A stretch of DNA of 29,594 nt, taken from JABCPE02 sp963520725 (lineage in GTDB: Bacteria; Bacteroidota; Bacteroidia; Flavobacteriales; Weeksellaceae). Positions 22,731 through 29,594 of the stretch are shown one piece after another. The position numbers and the translations under genes were made by a program. Position 1 is the stretch's first letter, and each line of letters opens with the position of its first letter. Location of the stretch: contig CAUQSG010000012.1 of NCBI GenBank assembly GCA_963520725.1, forward strand, positions 1 through 29,594, in the 5' to 3' direction. Below the pieces are notes generated by a model. It was not told the origin of the DNA. It saw only the letters and a list, made by a program, of their open reading frames with translations, and did no database searches.

Positions 22731-23553
22731 ATTTATAAGCAGGGAAATCTATAGTAGTTGTAGGGAATGGGATATTTACATTATTAGCTCGGAATTTCTC
22801 CAAAATAGACTTTCTTATTTCGCTTCTCGTGTGGGAAATATGAAAAGGGTCATTAGAAAAGAAATAAAGCCTAAGATTGAGAGAAGAATCCGCAAAATCA
22901 TTCAGCCTGATGAATGGTTCTCGCTCTTTGGAAATATCTTCATTCTCCATAGCTGCCTCTACAAGGAGGTTTTCTACCATTTTTATATCAGTTTTATAGT
23001 CCACGCCTATGTCTATGTAGAAGGCATTGGCAGCATCATGAGATGAATAATTGGTAAGTTTATCCTTGGTAAGGTATGAGTTAGGGAAAACTATGGTTTT
23101 TCGGTCTGTAGTGAGGATTTTGGTGGTTCTCATGCTTATTTGCTCCACCCTGCCCATTACGCCGTTCATATCAAGGACATCTCCCACACGGACACTTTTG
23201 TCTAATAAAATAATAACTCCAGAAATAAAATCTAAAAACAAATTCTGAAGTCCAAGACCTATCCCTACCAAGACTGCACTAGAACCTACCAAAAACGGAG
23301 AAATATTTACTCCTAGAATCCGCATGATGATTAGGAAAGTGACAATGATAATTCCGTAATATACAATCTGGTGAAGGGCGTATCTAGTTCCTTTGTCCAC
23401 CTGTGATGAACGCCTGTAAAAGATTTTTTTAGAAATTTTCTCAACAATATATGAGACACAAATCACCACAGCAACTCCGATTACCTGATACATATGCAGT
23501 GTATAGGTATGGATAGAAAGTATCGGATATTCTAAAAATTCTTTTAAGTCCAT
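22729..23553 (-). CDS. MscS-family small-conductance mechanosensitive channel
   Basis: The 274-residue inner-membrane protein releases solutes on hypo-osmotic shock. It has three membrane helices (about 22-41, 63-83 and 87-117). The third is the pore helix, Gly/Ala-rich with SSAVLVGIGLGLQNLFLDF, followed by SGVIILLDKSVRVGDVL. The cytosolic beta domain shows GVMGRVEQISMRTTKILTTDR and VFPNSYL, the classical MscS signature, then the alpha/beta domain to the end. Length is close to E. coli MscS (286). It starts 12 bases after the ctp stop, so the two form an operon. No sensor or ligand domain is added. Confidence 0.93.
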   Translation of the reverse strand: MDLKEFLEYPILSIHTYTLHMYQVIGVAVVICVSYIVEKISKKIFYRRSSQVDKGTRYALHQIVYYGIIIVTFLIIMRILGVNISPFLVGSSAVLVGIGLGLQNLFLDFISGVIILLDKSVRVGDVLDMNGVMGRVEQISMRTTKILTTDRKTIVFPNSYLTKDKLTNYSSHDAANAFYIDIGVDYKTDIKMVENLLVEAAMENEDISKEREPFIRLNDFADSSLNLRLYFFSNDPFHISHTRSEIRKSILEKFRANNVNIPFPTTTIDFPAYK

Positions 23554-23565
23554 CTATCAAATTTT

Positions 23566-25689
23566 TTATTTCATTTCTGAAATAACATTTACAGTTTCTT
23601 CTAAGAATAAATCTCGTTTCAGGTTTTTAAGCCAAGATTCGCTTTTTTTCGCGAAAACTTCATCTTTCTTACCTCTCGCTTGTTCATCTTTGTGCAGCGT
23701 GAAAACCAGCTTGTTATCGTACTTAGATAAAGATTTGAATTTTTTAATCTGATCTTTTCTTGATTTCATTAGCTTATTAAACTTATTTAAGTTCAATGTG
23801 ATTTTTTCTTCTTTATCTAGTTTTTCTCTCCACTGTGCAGATTCCAAAAGCAGCTGATAATTAGAATTTTTACTCATTCTGTTTTGGCTGTTTTTCTGTA
23901 AACTAGAGATATTCAGCGTTCCTACGGGAGTAAATCTTGTAGTAGGAATCTGATCCCATGGAAGGGCATTGTCTCTATATCTTTCTCCGATTTCGGAGTA
24001 AGAGAAAAAGTCGTTCATGGGTATATCAGCATCTACACCTTTCAGCTGGGTAGATTTTCCATTGACTCTATAGAATTTTTGGATGGTCAGTTTTATAGAA
24101 CCAAAGTCATCCGTAGAATTCATAAAGCGATTTAGGTCTGCAAAGGTTTGTACAGTTCCCTTTCCGTAAGAGTGTGGAGAACCTACGACCACGGCTCTTC
24201 CGTAGTCTTTCATTGCTCCTGCTAGAATTTCGGATGCAGAGGCAGAGAACTCATTTTGCATAATCACTAGAGGGCCTTCCCATACTGGTGAATTGGTCTT
24301 GTTTCTTAGAATGTTGATTCTTCCATTAGGGTCTTTTATCTGTACCACAGGTCCGTTTTTCATGAAAAGTCCTACGATGTCTACTACTTCCGTAAGTGAG
24401 CCACCTCCGTTGTTTCTCACATCTAGGATAATTCCTTTAATGTTTTGAGATTTCAGTTTTACGATTTCGGCTTTTACATCATCAGATGCATTTCTACCAT
24501 TAGGGTCATCAAAATCAGCATTAAAGCTCGGAAGGTAGATGTATCCGTATTTTTCGCCTTTTGGTGAATTTACGATGATGCTTCTCGCGAAAGTATCCTC
24601 TATGGAAACTTCCTCACGGATGAGTTTTACTTCTTTTACGCTGCCATCTTTTTTCTGTAAAGTAAGGGTCACTTCTGTGCCTTTTTCTCCACGGATAAGC
24701 CTTACAGCCTCATCTACCAGCATTCCTACTACATTGATAGCCTCTTCATTCGGCTTAGATCTTACTTTTAGGATTTTATCTCCTTCGGATATTTGTTTAG
24801 ACTTCCATGCTGGAGCTCCCACTACCAAAGGTCCCATGTAGAGATTTCCTTTTTTCTCTTGAATCTGCGCACCGATTCCGATAACTTTTCCAGCAAAACT
24901 GGTATCAAAATCCTCTTTGTCCTTTGGAGAAAAATAGTTAGTATGTGGGTCAAACACCTCTGTATAGGCATTTATATACACACTGAACCAGTCCATTTTC
25001 TTTCTCTTTTGGAATCTCTTGAAGGTGTGGGAGATAAGGTCTTTTATCTCCTTGGTCGCTTTTATTTTTTTCTCTTCCAGAGAGAGTTTTTTTACATTGA
25101 TGGTGTCTTTCAGTTTATGAGCGATGACAGAGTCTTTTTTCTCCTGCTGGAGTTCTTCTTTGCTGGTCATCGTTTCTATTTCCTGAAGGATATTGTATTT
25201 GATGTATCTTTTCCACTCGTTATAGAGTTCCTGTTTATCAGCAGGAGCTTTTTTTAGTTTTGGTTCTAGGATAAGCTCATCATCTTCGTTTAAATCAATA
25301 GGTTTGCTTAGGATGTCCTGAGTCATTTTGTCAATTTCGCTTACTCTCTGATAGAGTCTGTCTATGGTCTGTTTGTAGAAAACCAAGTTCCCGTTATTTA
25401 GATAGTCATCAAGCTGGTTTTTGTGTTTCTCAAATTCATCCATATCCGACTGCAGAAAATATCTTTTTGCAGGGTCTATTGTCTCGAAGTAACTTTTGTA
25501 AACCTCGCGAGAAAAGGCATCATTTATCGGTTTTGGCTGATAATGTACATGTGCAAGTGCATTCTTTACATTTATCATGATGATGTGCATTTTTTCATCA
25601 TCATTTTTAGGCGCATTGAAGCAGAACATCAAGGTCATCAACGGAGCTGCGAACAATATTTTATTAAATTTAAATAACTTTTTAAGCAT
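23566..25689 (-). CDS. Carboxy-terminal (tail-specific) processing protease, S41 family
   Basis: The protein of about 707 residues is a periplasmic Prc/Tsp-type protease. The signal or anchor is near the N-terminus (FNKILFAAPLMTLMFCF). An N-terminal tail-specific-protease domain with YFLQSDMDEFEKHK is followed by a PDZ domain (GKVIGIGAQIQEKKGNLY) and the S41 core. By alignment to E. coli Prc (S430, D441, K455), the catalytic Ser is S484 in FSASASEI, with D495 (KDYGRA) and K510 (YGKGTVQ) as partners. A DUF3340-like C-terminal domain follows. I chose ATG 25689 (MLKKLFKFNK); the frame also has a GTG three codons earlier at 25698. It leads an operon with the MscS gene. Likely role: removal of C-terminal peptides or degradation of tagged envelope proteins and murein hydrolases. 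Confidence 0.94.
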   Translation of the reverse strand: MLKKLFKFNKILFAAPLMTLMFCFNAPKNDDEKMHIIMINVKNALAHVHYQPKPINDAFSREVYKSYFETIDPAKRYFLQSDMDEFEKHKNQLDDYLNNGNLVFYKQTIDRLYQRVSEIDKMTQDILSKPIDLNEDDELILEPKLKKAPADKQELYNEWKRYIKYNILQEIETMTSKEELQQEKKDSVIAHKLKDTINVKKLSLEEKKIKATKEIKDLISHTFKRFQKRKKMDWFSVYINAYTEVFDPHTNYFSPKDKEDFDTSFAGKVIGIGAQIQEKKGNLYMGPLVVGAPAWKSKQISEGDKILKVRSKPNEEAINVVGMLVDEAVRLIRGEKGTEVTLTLQKKDGSVKEVKLIREEVSIEDTFARSIIVNSPKGEKYGYIYLPSFNADFDDPNGRNASDDVKAEIVKLKSQNIKGIILDVRNNGGGSLTEVVDIVGLFMKNGPVVQIKDPNGRINILRNKTNSPVWEGPLVIMQNEFSASASEILAGAMKDYGRAVVVGSPHSYGKGTVQTFADLNRFMNSTDDFGSIKLTIQKFYRVNGKSTQLKGVDADIPMNDFFSYSEIGERYRDNALPWDQIPTTRFTPVGTLNISSLQKNSQNRMSKNSNYQLLLESAQWREKLDKEEKITLNLNKFNKLMKSRKDQIKKFKSLSKYDNKLVFTLHKDEQARGKKDEVFAKKSESWLKNLKRDLFLEETVNVISEMK

Positions 25690-25728
25690 TTTTTGCACTG
25701 ATTTTAATTCAAGAAAATTTTTAACTTA

Positions 25729-25736
25729 CAAATTTA
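25729..25736 (-). promoter_or_regulatory. Candidate -7 box of the ctp-mscS operon
   Basis: Minus-strand TAAATTTG, 39 bases before the ATG at 25689; no TTTG at the canonical -33 spacing. Confidence 0.4.
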
Positions 25737-25769
25737 ATATCTTATTTTAAACTAGACCTAAATTTTCGT

Positions 25770-25777
25770 TATTTTTG
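25770..25777 (+). promoter_or_regulatory. Candidate -7 box of surE
   Basis: TATTTTTG is a perfect TAnnTTTG box, 19 bases before the surE ATG. The -33 position reads TTAA. Confidence 0.45.
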
Positions 25778-25796
25778 TTGAAATTTTTTAAAGATA

Positions 25797-26570
25797 ATGA
25801 ATAAACAAGATAGAAAACCATTGATTTTGGTAACAAATGACGATGGAATCACTGCGCCAGGGATTAGAAAACTGGTAGAATTCATGAACGAAATAGGAGA
25901 GGTGGTTGTAGTGGCGCCAGATTCTCCACAGAGCGGCAAGGGACATGCCATCACGATAAACTCTACCCTGATGGTGGAGGAGATAAAAATGGAAGGCGTT
26001 CAGCGGGATTTCGCGTGTAGCGGGACGCCTGTGGACTGCGTGAAATTGGCTTTGGATAAGGTTCTTCCGCGCAGACCAGATTTGGTGGTTTCGGGGATAA
26101 ATCATGGAGCAAATTCCTCCATCAATGTTATTTACTCTGGAACGATGTCCGCCGCTGTGGAGGCTGGTGTAGAAGGCATTCCTGCGATTGGGTTTTCTCT
26201 GCTGGATTTTAGTTTTGAGGCGGATTTTGACCAAGCGAAAGATTTTATTCAAGAAATAGTTTTAAAAACCTTGAAAAACCCGATGCCAAAAGGAATAGTC
26301 CTAAATGTGAACATTCCTAAACTAAAAAAAGAAGAGATAAAAGGCGTCAAAATCTGCCGACAGGCTCAGGCGAAATGGGAGGAAAACTTCGATGAAAGAG
26401 TCAATCCACAGGGCAAAAAATACTACTGGCTCACGGGCTACTTTAATAACATGGATGAAGGCGAAGATGCTGATGAAACGGCTCTTATGAACGGCTATAT
26501 CAGCATTGTCCCTGTGAAATTTGACCTTACGGGTTATGAGTATATAGATGCTTTGCGAGAGCTTTATTAA
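25797..26570 (+). CDS. surE: 5'/3'-nucleotidase SurE
   Basis: The 257-residue cytosolic metal-dependent phosphatase removes phosphate from nucleoside 5'- and 3'-monophosphates. Motifs are in family order: ILVTNDDGITAPGI with the metal-binding D15 and D16, VVVAPDSPQSGKGHAIT with the catalytic-site Ser (S46 region), SGTPVDCVKLAL, and LVVSGINHGANSSINVIYSGT with N102 as metal ligand. The C-terminal arm with NPQGKKYYWLTGYF is the dimer and tetramer region of the family. ATG 25797 is the natural start. It is divergent from ctp with about 107 bases between them. A second gene follows after 72 bases with its own promoter. Confidence 0.97.
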   Translation: MNKQDRKPLILVTNDDGITAPGIRKLVEFMNEIGEVVVVAPDSPQSGKGHAITINSTLMVEEIKMEGVQRDFACSGTPVDCVKLALDKVLPRRPDLVVSGINHGANSSINVIYSGTMSAAVEAGVEGIPAIGFSLLDFSFEADFDQAKDFIQEIVLKTLKNPMPKGIVLNVNIPKLKKEEIKGVKICRQAQAKWEENFDERVNPQGKKYYWLTGYFNNMDEGEDADETALMNGYISIVPVKFDLTGYEYIDALRELY

Positions 26571-26585
26571 ATTCGGTTTATAAAG

Positions 26586-26616
26586 TTTGTGGATGATTTT
26601 AAATTGTATAAATTAG
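26586..26616 (+). promoter_or_regulatory. Promoter of the small outer-membrane barrel gene
   Basis: TTTG (26586-26589), spacer of exactly 19 bases, TAAATTAG (26609-26616, one mismatch to TAnnTTTG). Start near 26622 leaves a leader of about 20 bases. Confidence 0.55.
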
Positions 26617-26642
26617 CGGAAAATTTAATTTTAATATAAGTC

Positions 26643-27317
26643 ATGAAAAGAAAATTATCATTTCTTGCTTTGGCGGCGGCATTTTCATTGCCATGTAAAG
26701 CACAAGAGAGTAGTGTAGAAGTAAAAGTAGAAAATGTAAAACAAAGCAAGGTAGCCATAATGGCGAGTGCAGGGTATGCGTGGAGAACAGCAGAAATACC
26801 AAGTGGTACTGCATATTTTCTAAAAAATCATTTGGAAAAACTTACTTCAGGATTTCATTTTGATATCTCGGCCTATCACAGAATAGCTCCTAATATGGGA
26901 CTTGGGCTGAAATTCAATAGATATTCTGCATCTGCGCAAACCAGTCTAGGTGCAGCATATTTTAGCACAAAGGATAGAATTATCTTCATCGGGCCATCGT
27001 TCATGTATTCTACTTTTGATATGGATACGCCACATAAATTTTATTGGGATGTAGCGATAGGCTATTTACAATATACGAGTGATTCATTTGTAAATGTTCG
27101 AAAAATTGAAGCTAAAGGTTCTACAATAGGACTTTATAGCACGATAGGATATCAGTATGCTGTGAATCGTTCGTTCTTGATAGGCCCTCAGTTAGGTTTC
27201 GGATTAGGAGCTCTAAAAAGCTATACTGAAAATGGAGTGAGTAAGTCTCTAGGGAAAAACGAAAAAGAAGGCTTAGGGAGGGTTTCTCTAGCAGCCACGG
27301 CGACAATAAGATTTTAA
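26643..27317 (+). CDS. Predicted outer-membrane beta-barrel protein, function unknown
   Basis: The 224-residue protein starts with a clear signal peptide (MKRKLSFLALAAAFSLPCKAQ). The mature part alternates amphipathic strands such as FHFDISAYHRIAPNMGLGLKF, IIFIGPSFMYSTFDM and FYWDVAIGYLQY, followed by STIGLYSTIGYQYAVNRSF and LIGPQLGFGLGAL. It ends in SLAATATIRF, a terminal strand with C-terminal Phe, the signal for outer-membrane assembly. The size fits an eight-stranded barrel. No ligand or enzymatic motif is visible and I cannot name a family beyond outer membrane beta-barrel. Monocistronic by its promoter and terminator. Confidence 0.78.
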   Translation: MKRKLSFLALAAAFSLPCKAQESSVEVKVENVKQSKVAIMASAGYAWRTAEIPSGTAYFLKNHLEKLTSGFHFDISAYHRIAPNMGLGLKFNRYSASAQTSLGAAYFSTKDRIIFIGPSFMYSTFDMDTPHKFYWDVAIGYLQYTSDSFVNVRKIEAKGSTIGLYSTIGYQYAVNRSFLIGPQLGFGLGALKSYTENGVSKSLGKNEKEGLGRVSLAATATIRF

Positions 27318-27335
27318 TAATTCTAAAATATATTC

Positions 27336-27364
27336 AAAAAGCACCTTTTTTAGGGTGCTTTTTG
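27336..27364 (+). terminator. Terminator after the barrel gene
   Basis: Ten-base stem AAAAAGCACC (27336-27345) / GGTGCTTTTT (27354-27363) with an 8-base loop. It marks the left border of the AT-rich cluster. Confidence 0.85.
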
Positions 27365-27416
27365 TATAATGATGAAAGAGATGTTTTAACAGAAGTAAGA
27401 GACCAAAAAATAGAAT

Positions 27417-27782
27417 ATGAAAAATTATGTGATACTAATAGTCATTATTTTCTTGATAATTGGATGTAATAAGAAGCACAAAGAAGATATTGTCGGTTTA
27501 TATGAAGTTGATAAAGTACCATGGGAGATATCAAATAAGGAAATATATTATTACATAGAATTACAAGAGAATGATGTTTATAAGCTCAAAAAAATAAATG
27601 GAAATTCATTAAAAGGGCATTGGTATATTTCTTCTGAAGAAAAAGACTCAATAATTATTAAATTTGAGTTTGATAATAATTATATAGTAGGAAAACTAAA
27701 AGGTTCTGCATTATTATTTAAAGAACCTGATGTTTTTGACCATAACTTTTCAAATTGGTTATATATAAAGACAAATAAATAA
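27417..27782 (+). CDS. Small lipoprotein, function unknown
   Basis: The 121-residue protein has a lipoprotein signal peptide ending in LIIGC (Cys17). The mature part begins NKKHKEDIVGLYEVDKVPWE and contains GHWYISSEEKDSIIIKFEF, an arrangement reminiscent of small lipocalin-like or copper-resistance-NlpE-like strand proteins in Bacteroidota, though no family can be claimed. Base composition is distinctly more AT-rich than the genes to the left. It is the first of several similar small envelope genes, with no clear promoter found upstream. Confidence 0.7.
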   Translation: MKNYVILIVIIFLIIGCNKKHKEDIVGLYEVDKVPWEISNKEIYYYIELQENDVYKLKKINGNSLKGHWYISSEEKDSIIIKFEFDNNYIVGKLKGSALLFKEPDVFDHNFSNWLYIKTNK

Positions 27783-27805
27783 TGTCCCAGAAGTGTTTTT
27801 GAAAC
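27780..27805 (+). repeat. Intergenic repeat, copy 1
   Basis: TAATGTCCCAGAAGTGTTTT and the following bases closely match the copies at 28615 and 28677. It starts at the stop codon of the lipoprotein gene and lies about 50 bases before the next gene. Confidence 0.5.
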
Positions 27806-27832
27806 AAATAGAAAGCGCAATAAATAGAAAAA

Positions 27833-28063
27833 ATGAGTGCAATAACATATTTAGTCTTATGTATTTTATATACTATTATTTCTTATTTATGGTATAAACA
27901 TTGGAGAAAAGAATTAAAAAAAGAGTATGGTCATGATGAATTAGGACCAGGAGATCAATTTATGTATATAAGACATATAGGGGCTATAATAATAGGTATT
28001 ATCGTTGTTATTATAATGATAATAAGGTTAATAATATATGGAAATATATATTATGAGTGGTAG
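27833..28063 (+). CDS. Small two-helix membrane protein, unknown
   Basis: The 76-residue protein has two hydrophobic helices (about 3-21 and 48-69) joined by a charged loop with WRKELKKEYGHDELGPGDQF. The second helix is unusually Ile-rich (IGAIIIGIIVVIIMIIRLII). No family is recognised. Such small proteins are often partners or immunity-like proteins, but nothing in the sequence shows this. It lies between two lipoprotein genes on the same strand. Confidence 0.6.
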   Translation: MSAITYLVLCILYTIISYLWYKHWRKELKKEYGHDELGPGDQFMYIRHIGAIIIGIIVVIIMIIRLIIYGNIYYEW

Positions 28064-28116
28064 AAAATTAATAGACAAGAAGATTAAATCAAAAATTAAA
28101 TTTCAAGAAAAGAAAT

Positions 28117-28599
28117 ATGATCCAATTAATGTTCAAAAAGCACAGCAACAGAAAGAGAAAAGTTTTACTAGTAATTAAACTATTGGTTATATTAATATCT
28201 CTATTAAGTTGTAAAAAGAAAGAAAAAAATATAGAATTTATAGGAGGAAAGAATACCTTTGTTAAATTAACAGAGGAACGCAAAAGAATGACCTTAGGAA
28301 AGTGGAAATTTACTAATCTTATTTATATAAGTAAGAATGATACTATAAAAATTAAAATAAATAAAGAAGTGTTTATTAATGAAAAGGGAATTTTTGATAA
28401 AAAAGGTGAAAAAATTGCAACGATAGAAGATTATTTTGGAACATTTAAATTTTTAAATTTAGATACATTAAATGTCAGATATTTTGTTCGTGAAATAGAT
28501 GATCGTTCAATAATAATGAAAAGTGATATTTTGTATAAAACTATTAATAAGCAACTAACCAAAGATAAAGCATCTGTGAGACTTTACTTTCATAAATAA
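28117..28599 (+). CDS. Small lipoprotein, function unknown
   Basis: The 160-residue protein has a basic n-region (KKHSNRKRK), a hydrophobic stretch and the lipobox LISLLSC (Cys32 from the first Met). The mature part begins KKKEKNIEFIGGKN and has LTLGKWKF-like and DYFGTFKFLNLDTLNVRYF strands, suggesting a small beta-rich domain. An internal ATG at 28129 (MFKKHSNRKRK) would give a more usual signal-peptide length and may be the real start. Very AT-rich. No recognised family. It lies 53 bases after the membrane-protein gene. Confidence 0.65.
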   Translation: MIQLMFKKHSNRKRKVLLVIKLLVILISLLSCKKKEKNIEFIGGKNTFVKLTEERKRMTLGKWKFTNLIYISKNDTIKIKINKEVFINEKGIFDKKGEKIATIEDYFGTFKFLNLDTLNVRYFVREIDDRSIIMKSDILYKTINKQLTKDKASVRLYFHK

Positions 28600-28614
28600 A
28601 TTTATAATTAGCCC

Positions 28615-28738
28615 GGTAATGTGCCAAATGTATTGTTTTCGCAATTAAAAACTTCACAATAAAACCATAAAATAATGGTAATGTCCCAGATATATTATTT
28701 TGAGATAAAATGTAATAAAAAAATACAGATAATAGAAA
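28615..28738 (+). repeat. Tandem imperfect 62-base direct repeat (intergenic copies 2 and 3)
   Basis: Unit A (28615-28676) and unit B (28677-28738) begin GGTAATGTGCCAAATGTATT and GGTAATGTCCCAGATATATT and continue similarly (TTTT, then an AATAAAA...ATAAT tail). They abut exactly. Unit B leads into the next gene at 28746. Confidence 0.5.
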
Positions 28739-28745
28739 TTTACTG

Positions 28746-29192
28746 ATGAAAAATATAAAAATATTAATCTTATTATTGATGTTGATATTTTCTTGTAACC
28801 CGCAAGAGGGCAATGGACATAAAAAAGAAAACCCAGTTCTAAAAATAGAATATAATTTTTATGCTTCAAGTGGTGGAGAACCTATTTATAGGGTTCTTTA
28901 TTTCGATGAAGACGTTGTTGTTGAAAATTTGGAACATTCCCATACATACAAAGGGAAAATCACCAAAGATAAAATAGAAGAAATAGAAAAAATCACATCA
29001 AAACTGAAACCCGATAATATAGAACCAGATATTATTTTAGATTCTTGGAGAATAGAGTTAATAATTAATGGCATCACATATTATAACAAAACAAAAGTTA
29101 TGAAAGATACTTTGCCAAAAGACATTAGACAGCTTTTGTATATATTAATTAAAAACTCAACTGTGGATATAGATTTATATGATTTTTCTTAA
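28746..29192 (+). CDS. Small lipoprotein, function unknown
   Basis: The 148-residue protein has a short lipoprotein signal peptide with lipobox LIFSC (Cys17). The mature part contains LKIEYNFYASSGGEPIYRVL, then a Lys/Glu-rich helix ITKDKIEEIEKITSKL and a final segment TLPKDIRQLLYILIKN. This layout (a beta-sheet core with a late amphipathic helix) is common in small lipoproteins of flavobacterial accessory islands, but I recognise no named family. Very AT-rich. It is preceded by the tandem repeat. Confidence 0.65.
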   Translation: MKNIKILILLLMLIFSCNPQEGNGHKKENPVLKIEYNFYASSGGEPIYRVLYFDEDVVVENLEHSHTYKGKITKDKIEEIEKITSKLKPDNIEPDIILDSWRIELIINGITYYNKTKVMKDTLPKDIRQLLYILIKNSTVDIDLYDFS

Positions 29193-29253
29193 AATTAATA
29201 TTTTGGTAAGTTTAGGAACAAAATTTAGATTTAATCCATTAAGTTAAATAATT

Positions 29254-29394
29254 ATGAAAAATATAATAAGCATAATCGTAATTTATATAGGATTATTCTT
29301 GATGGATAAAAGAGCCAGTTCCTACGGAAATGGAGTTATTCATTTATATAAAACATTTAAATTACAACATAAGCCTAACCAAAATCAACCATAA
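29254..29394 (+). CDS. Short ORF with signal-like N-terminus, possibly the 5' part of a frameshifted gene
   Basis: ATG at 29254 gives 46 residues beginning MKNIISIIVIYIGLFLMDKR, a signal-peptide-like start similar to the lipoprotein upstream but without a lipobox, then an unremarkable tail ending NQNQP. The downstream open frame (29303 onwards, frame +1 relative to it) continues to the window edge. The two together look like one gene interrupted by a frameshift near 29300. Confidence 0.4.
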   Translation: MKNIISIIVIYIGLFLMDKRASSYGNGVIHLYKTFKLQHKPNQNQP

Positions 29395-29594
29395 TTATTT
29401 CCTATACGGTGACTTGGGGTATATTATGCCTCAAGAGTATTATAATGGATTGTATATTGAAAAAATCGTAGGATATGAAGAGAGCAAGGATGAACTGAAA
29501 ATTTATATTTCAACCAATAACGATTTGAAAAGTCTTTCTTTTTATAATGAAAAAATGGTAATAGACAAAAATCCAATTATAAGAAAAGAAAATA
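29330..29594 (+). CDS. Partial ORF running off the window edge, unknown
   Basis: The frame is open from 29303 (after TGA 29300-29302) to the last base. The first ATG is 29330 (MELFIYIKHLNYNISL), with another at 29427. The product reads YFLYGDLGYIMPQEYYNGLY and then EESKDELKIYISTNNDLKSL, which looks like real coding sequence of a beta-rich small protein. It overlaps the previous ORF in another frame, so it is either a separate gene or the body of a frameshifted one. Confidence 0.45.
   Translation, partial: MELFIYIKHLNYNISLTKINHNYFLYGDLGYIMPQEYYNGLYIEKIVGYEESKDELKIYISTNNDLKSLSFYNEKMVIDKNPIIRKEN

Noticed and set aside
25788..26252. 154-codon minus-strand ORF opposite surE
   Set aside because: It is antisense to a clearly conserved gene, with no promoter box and no recognisable domain.
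28544..28869. Minus-strand ORFs over the tandem repeat region
   Set aside because: AT-rich noise overlapping two plus-strand lipoprotein genes and the repeats.
1..29594. CRISPR arrays, insertion sequences, rRNA, riboswitches and phage genes
   Set aside because: Looked for on both strands; no regularly spaced repeats, transposase or integrase frames, or known riboswitch cores were recognised.

Overview
The window is about 29.6 kb from a low-GC flavobacterium of the Bacteroidota, most likely Weeksellaceae (Chryseobacterium/Riemerella-like). This placement is inferred from gene families (BshB1, DUF3810, FHS sugar transporter, Tail-specific protease with DUF3340-type ends, DUF2490), from signal peptides ending in xSQ/FAQ, from CCA-less tRNA genes, and from promoters of the Bacteroidota type (TTTG, 19 bases, TAnnTTTG), several of which can be read directly. 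No species-level claim is made. No insertion sequence, integrase, CRISPR array or rRNA gene was seen.

Layout. 1-372: 3' end of bshB1 (bacillithiol), followed by tRNA-His with its own promoter. 540-1397 (-): BadF/BcrA-type sugar kinase. 1588-4834 (+): operon of a lysophosphatidate acyltransferase (plsC), an FHS sugar/H+ symporter and a DUF3810 putative membrane metalloprotease. 4835-5227: 393-base gap with a hairpin, a 33-codon ORF and an opposing promoter-like box. 5228-7825: alaS. 7858-9886 (-): EamA exporter, SemiSWEET transporter and the di-iron Fe-S repair protein Ric. 9979-12409 (-): a Tyr-rich lipoprotein followed by an outer-membrane beta-barrel protein. 12534-14834 (+): proS and an exported esterase-like protein. 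14850-16108 (-): DUF2490 protein and a double zinc-ribbon protein. 16161-18566 (-): feoA-feoB. 18690-20116 (+): folC and two tRNA-Val genes. 20332-22692 (+): a membrane protein with two SHOCT-like motifs, and a YwqK/MORN-type repeat protein. 22729-25689 (-): the processing protease ctp and an MscS channel. 25797-27317 (+): surE and a small outer-membrane barrel protein. 27417-29594 (+): a visibly AT-rich run of small lipoproteins and a small membrane protein, with related intergenic repeats, a possible frameshift, and truncation by the window edge.

Most of the window is core housekeeping (two aminoacyl-tRNA synthetases, folate polyglutamylation, ferrous iron uptake, phospholipid synthesis, envelope proteolysis) arranged in short operons separated by clear, often bidirectional, hairpin terminators. 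The least ordinary parts are: (a) the gap upstream of alaS, where a small basic ORF is overlapped by a possible leftward short RNA ending in an intrinsic-terminator-like hairpin, an arrangement like a type I toxin-antitoxin locus (hypothesis only); (b) a DtxR/MntR-like palindrome inside the spacer of the feoAB promoter; and (c) the AT-rich lipoprotein cluster at the right end with its intergenic repeat family.
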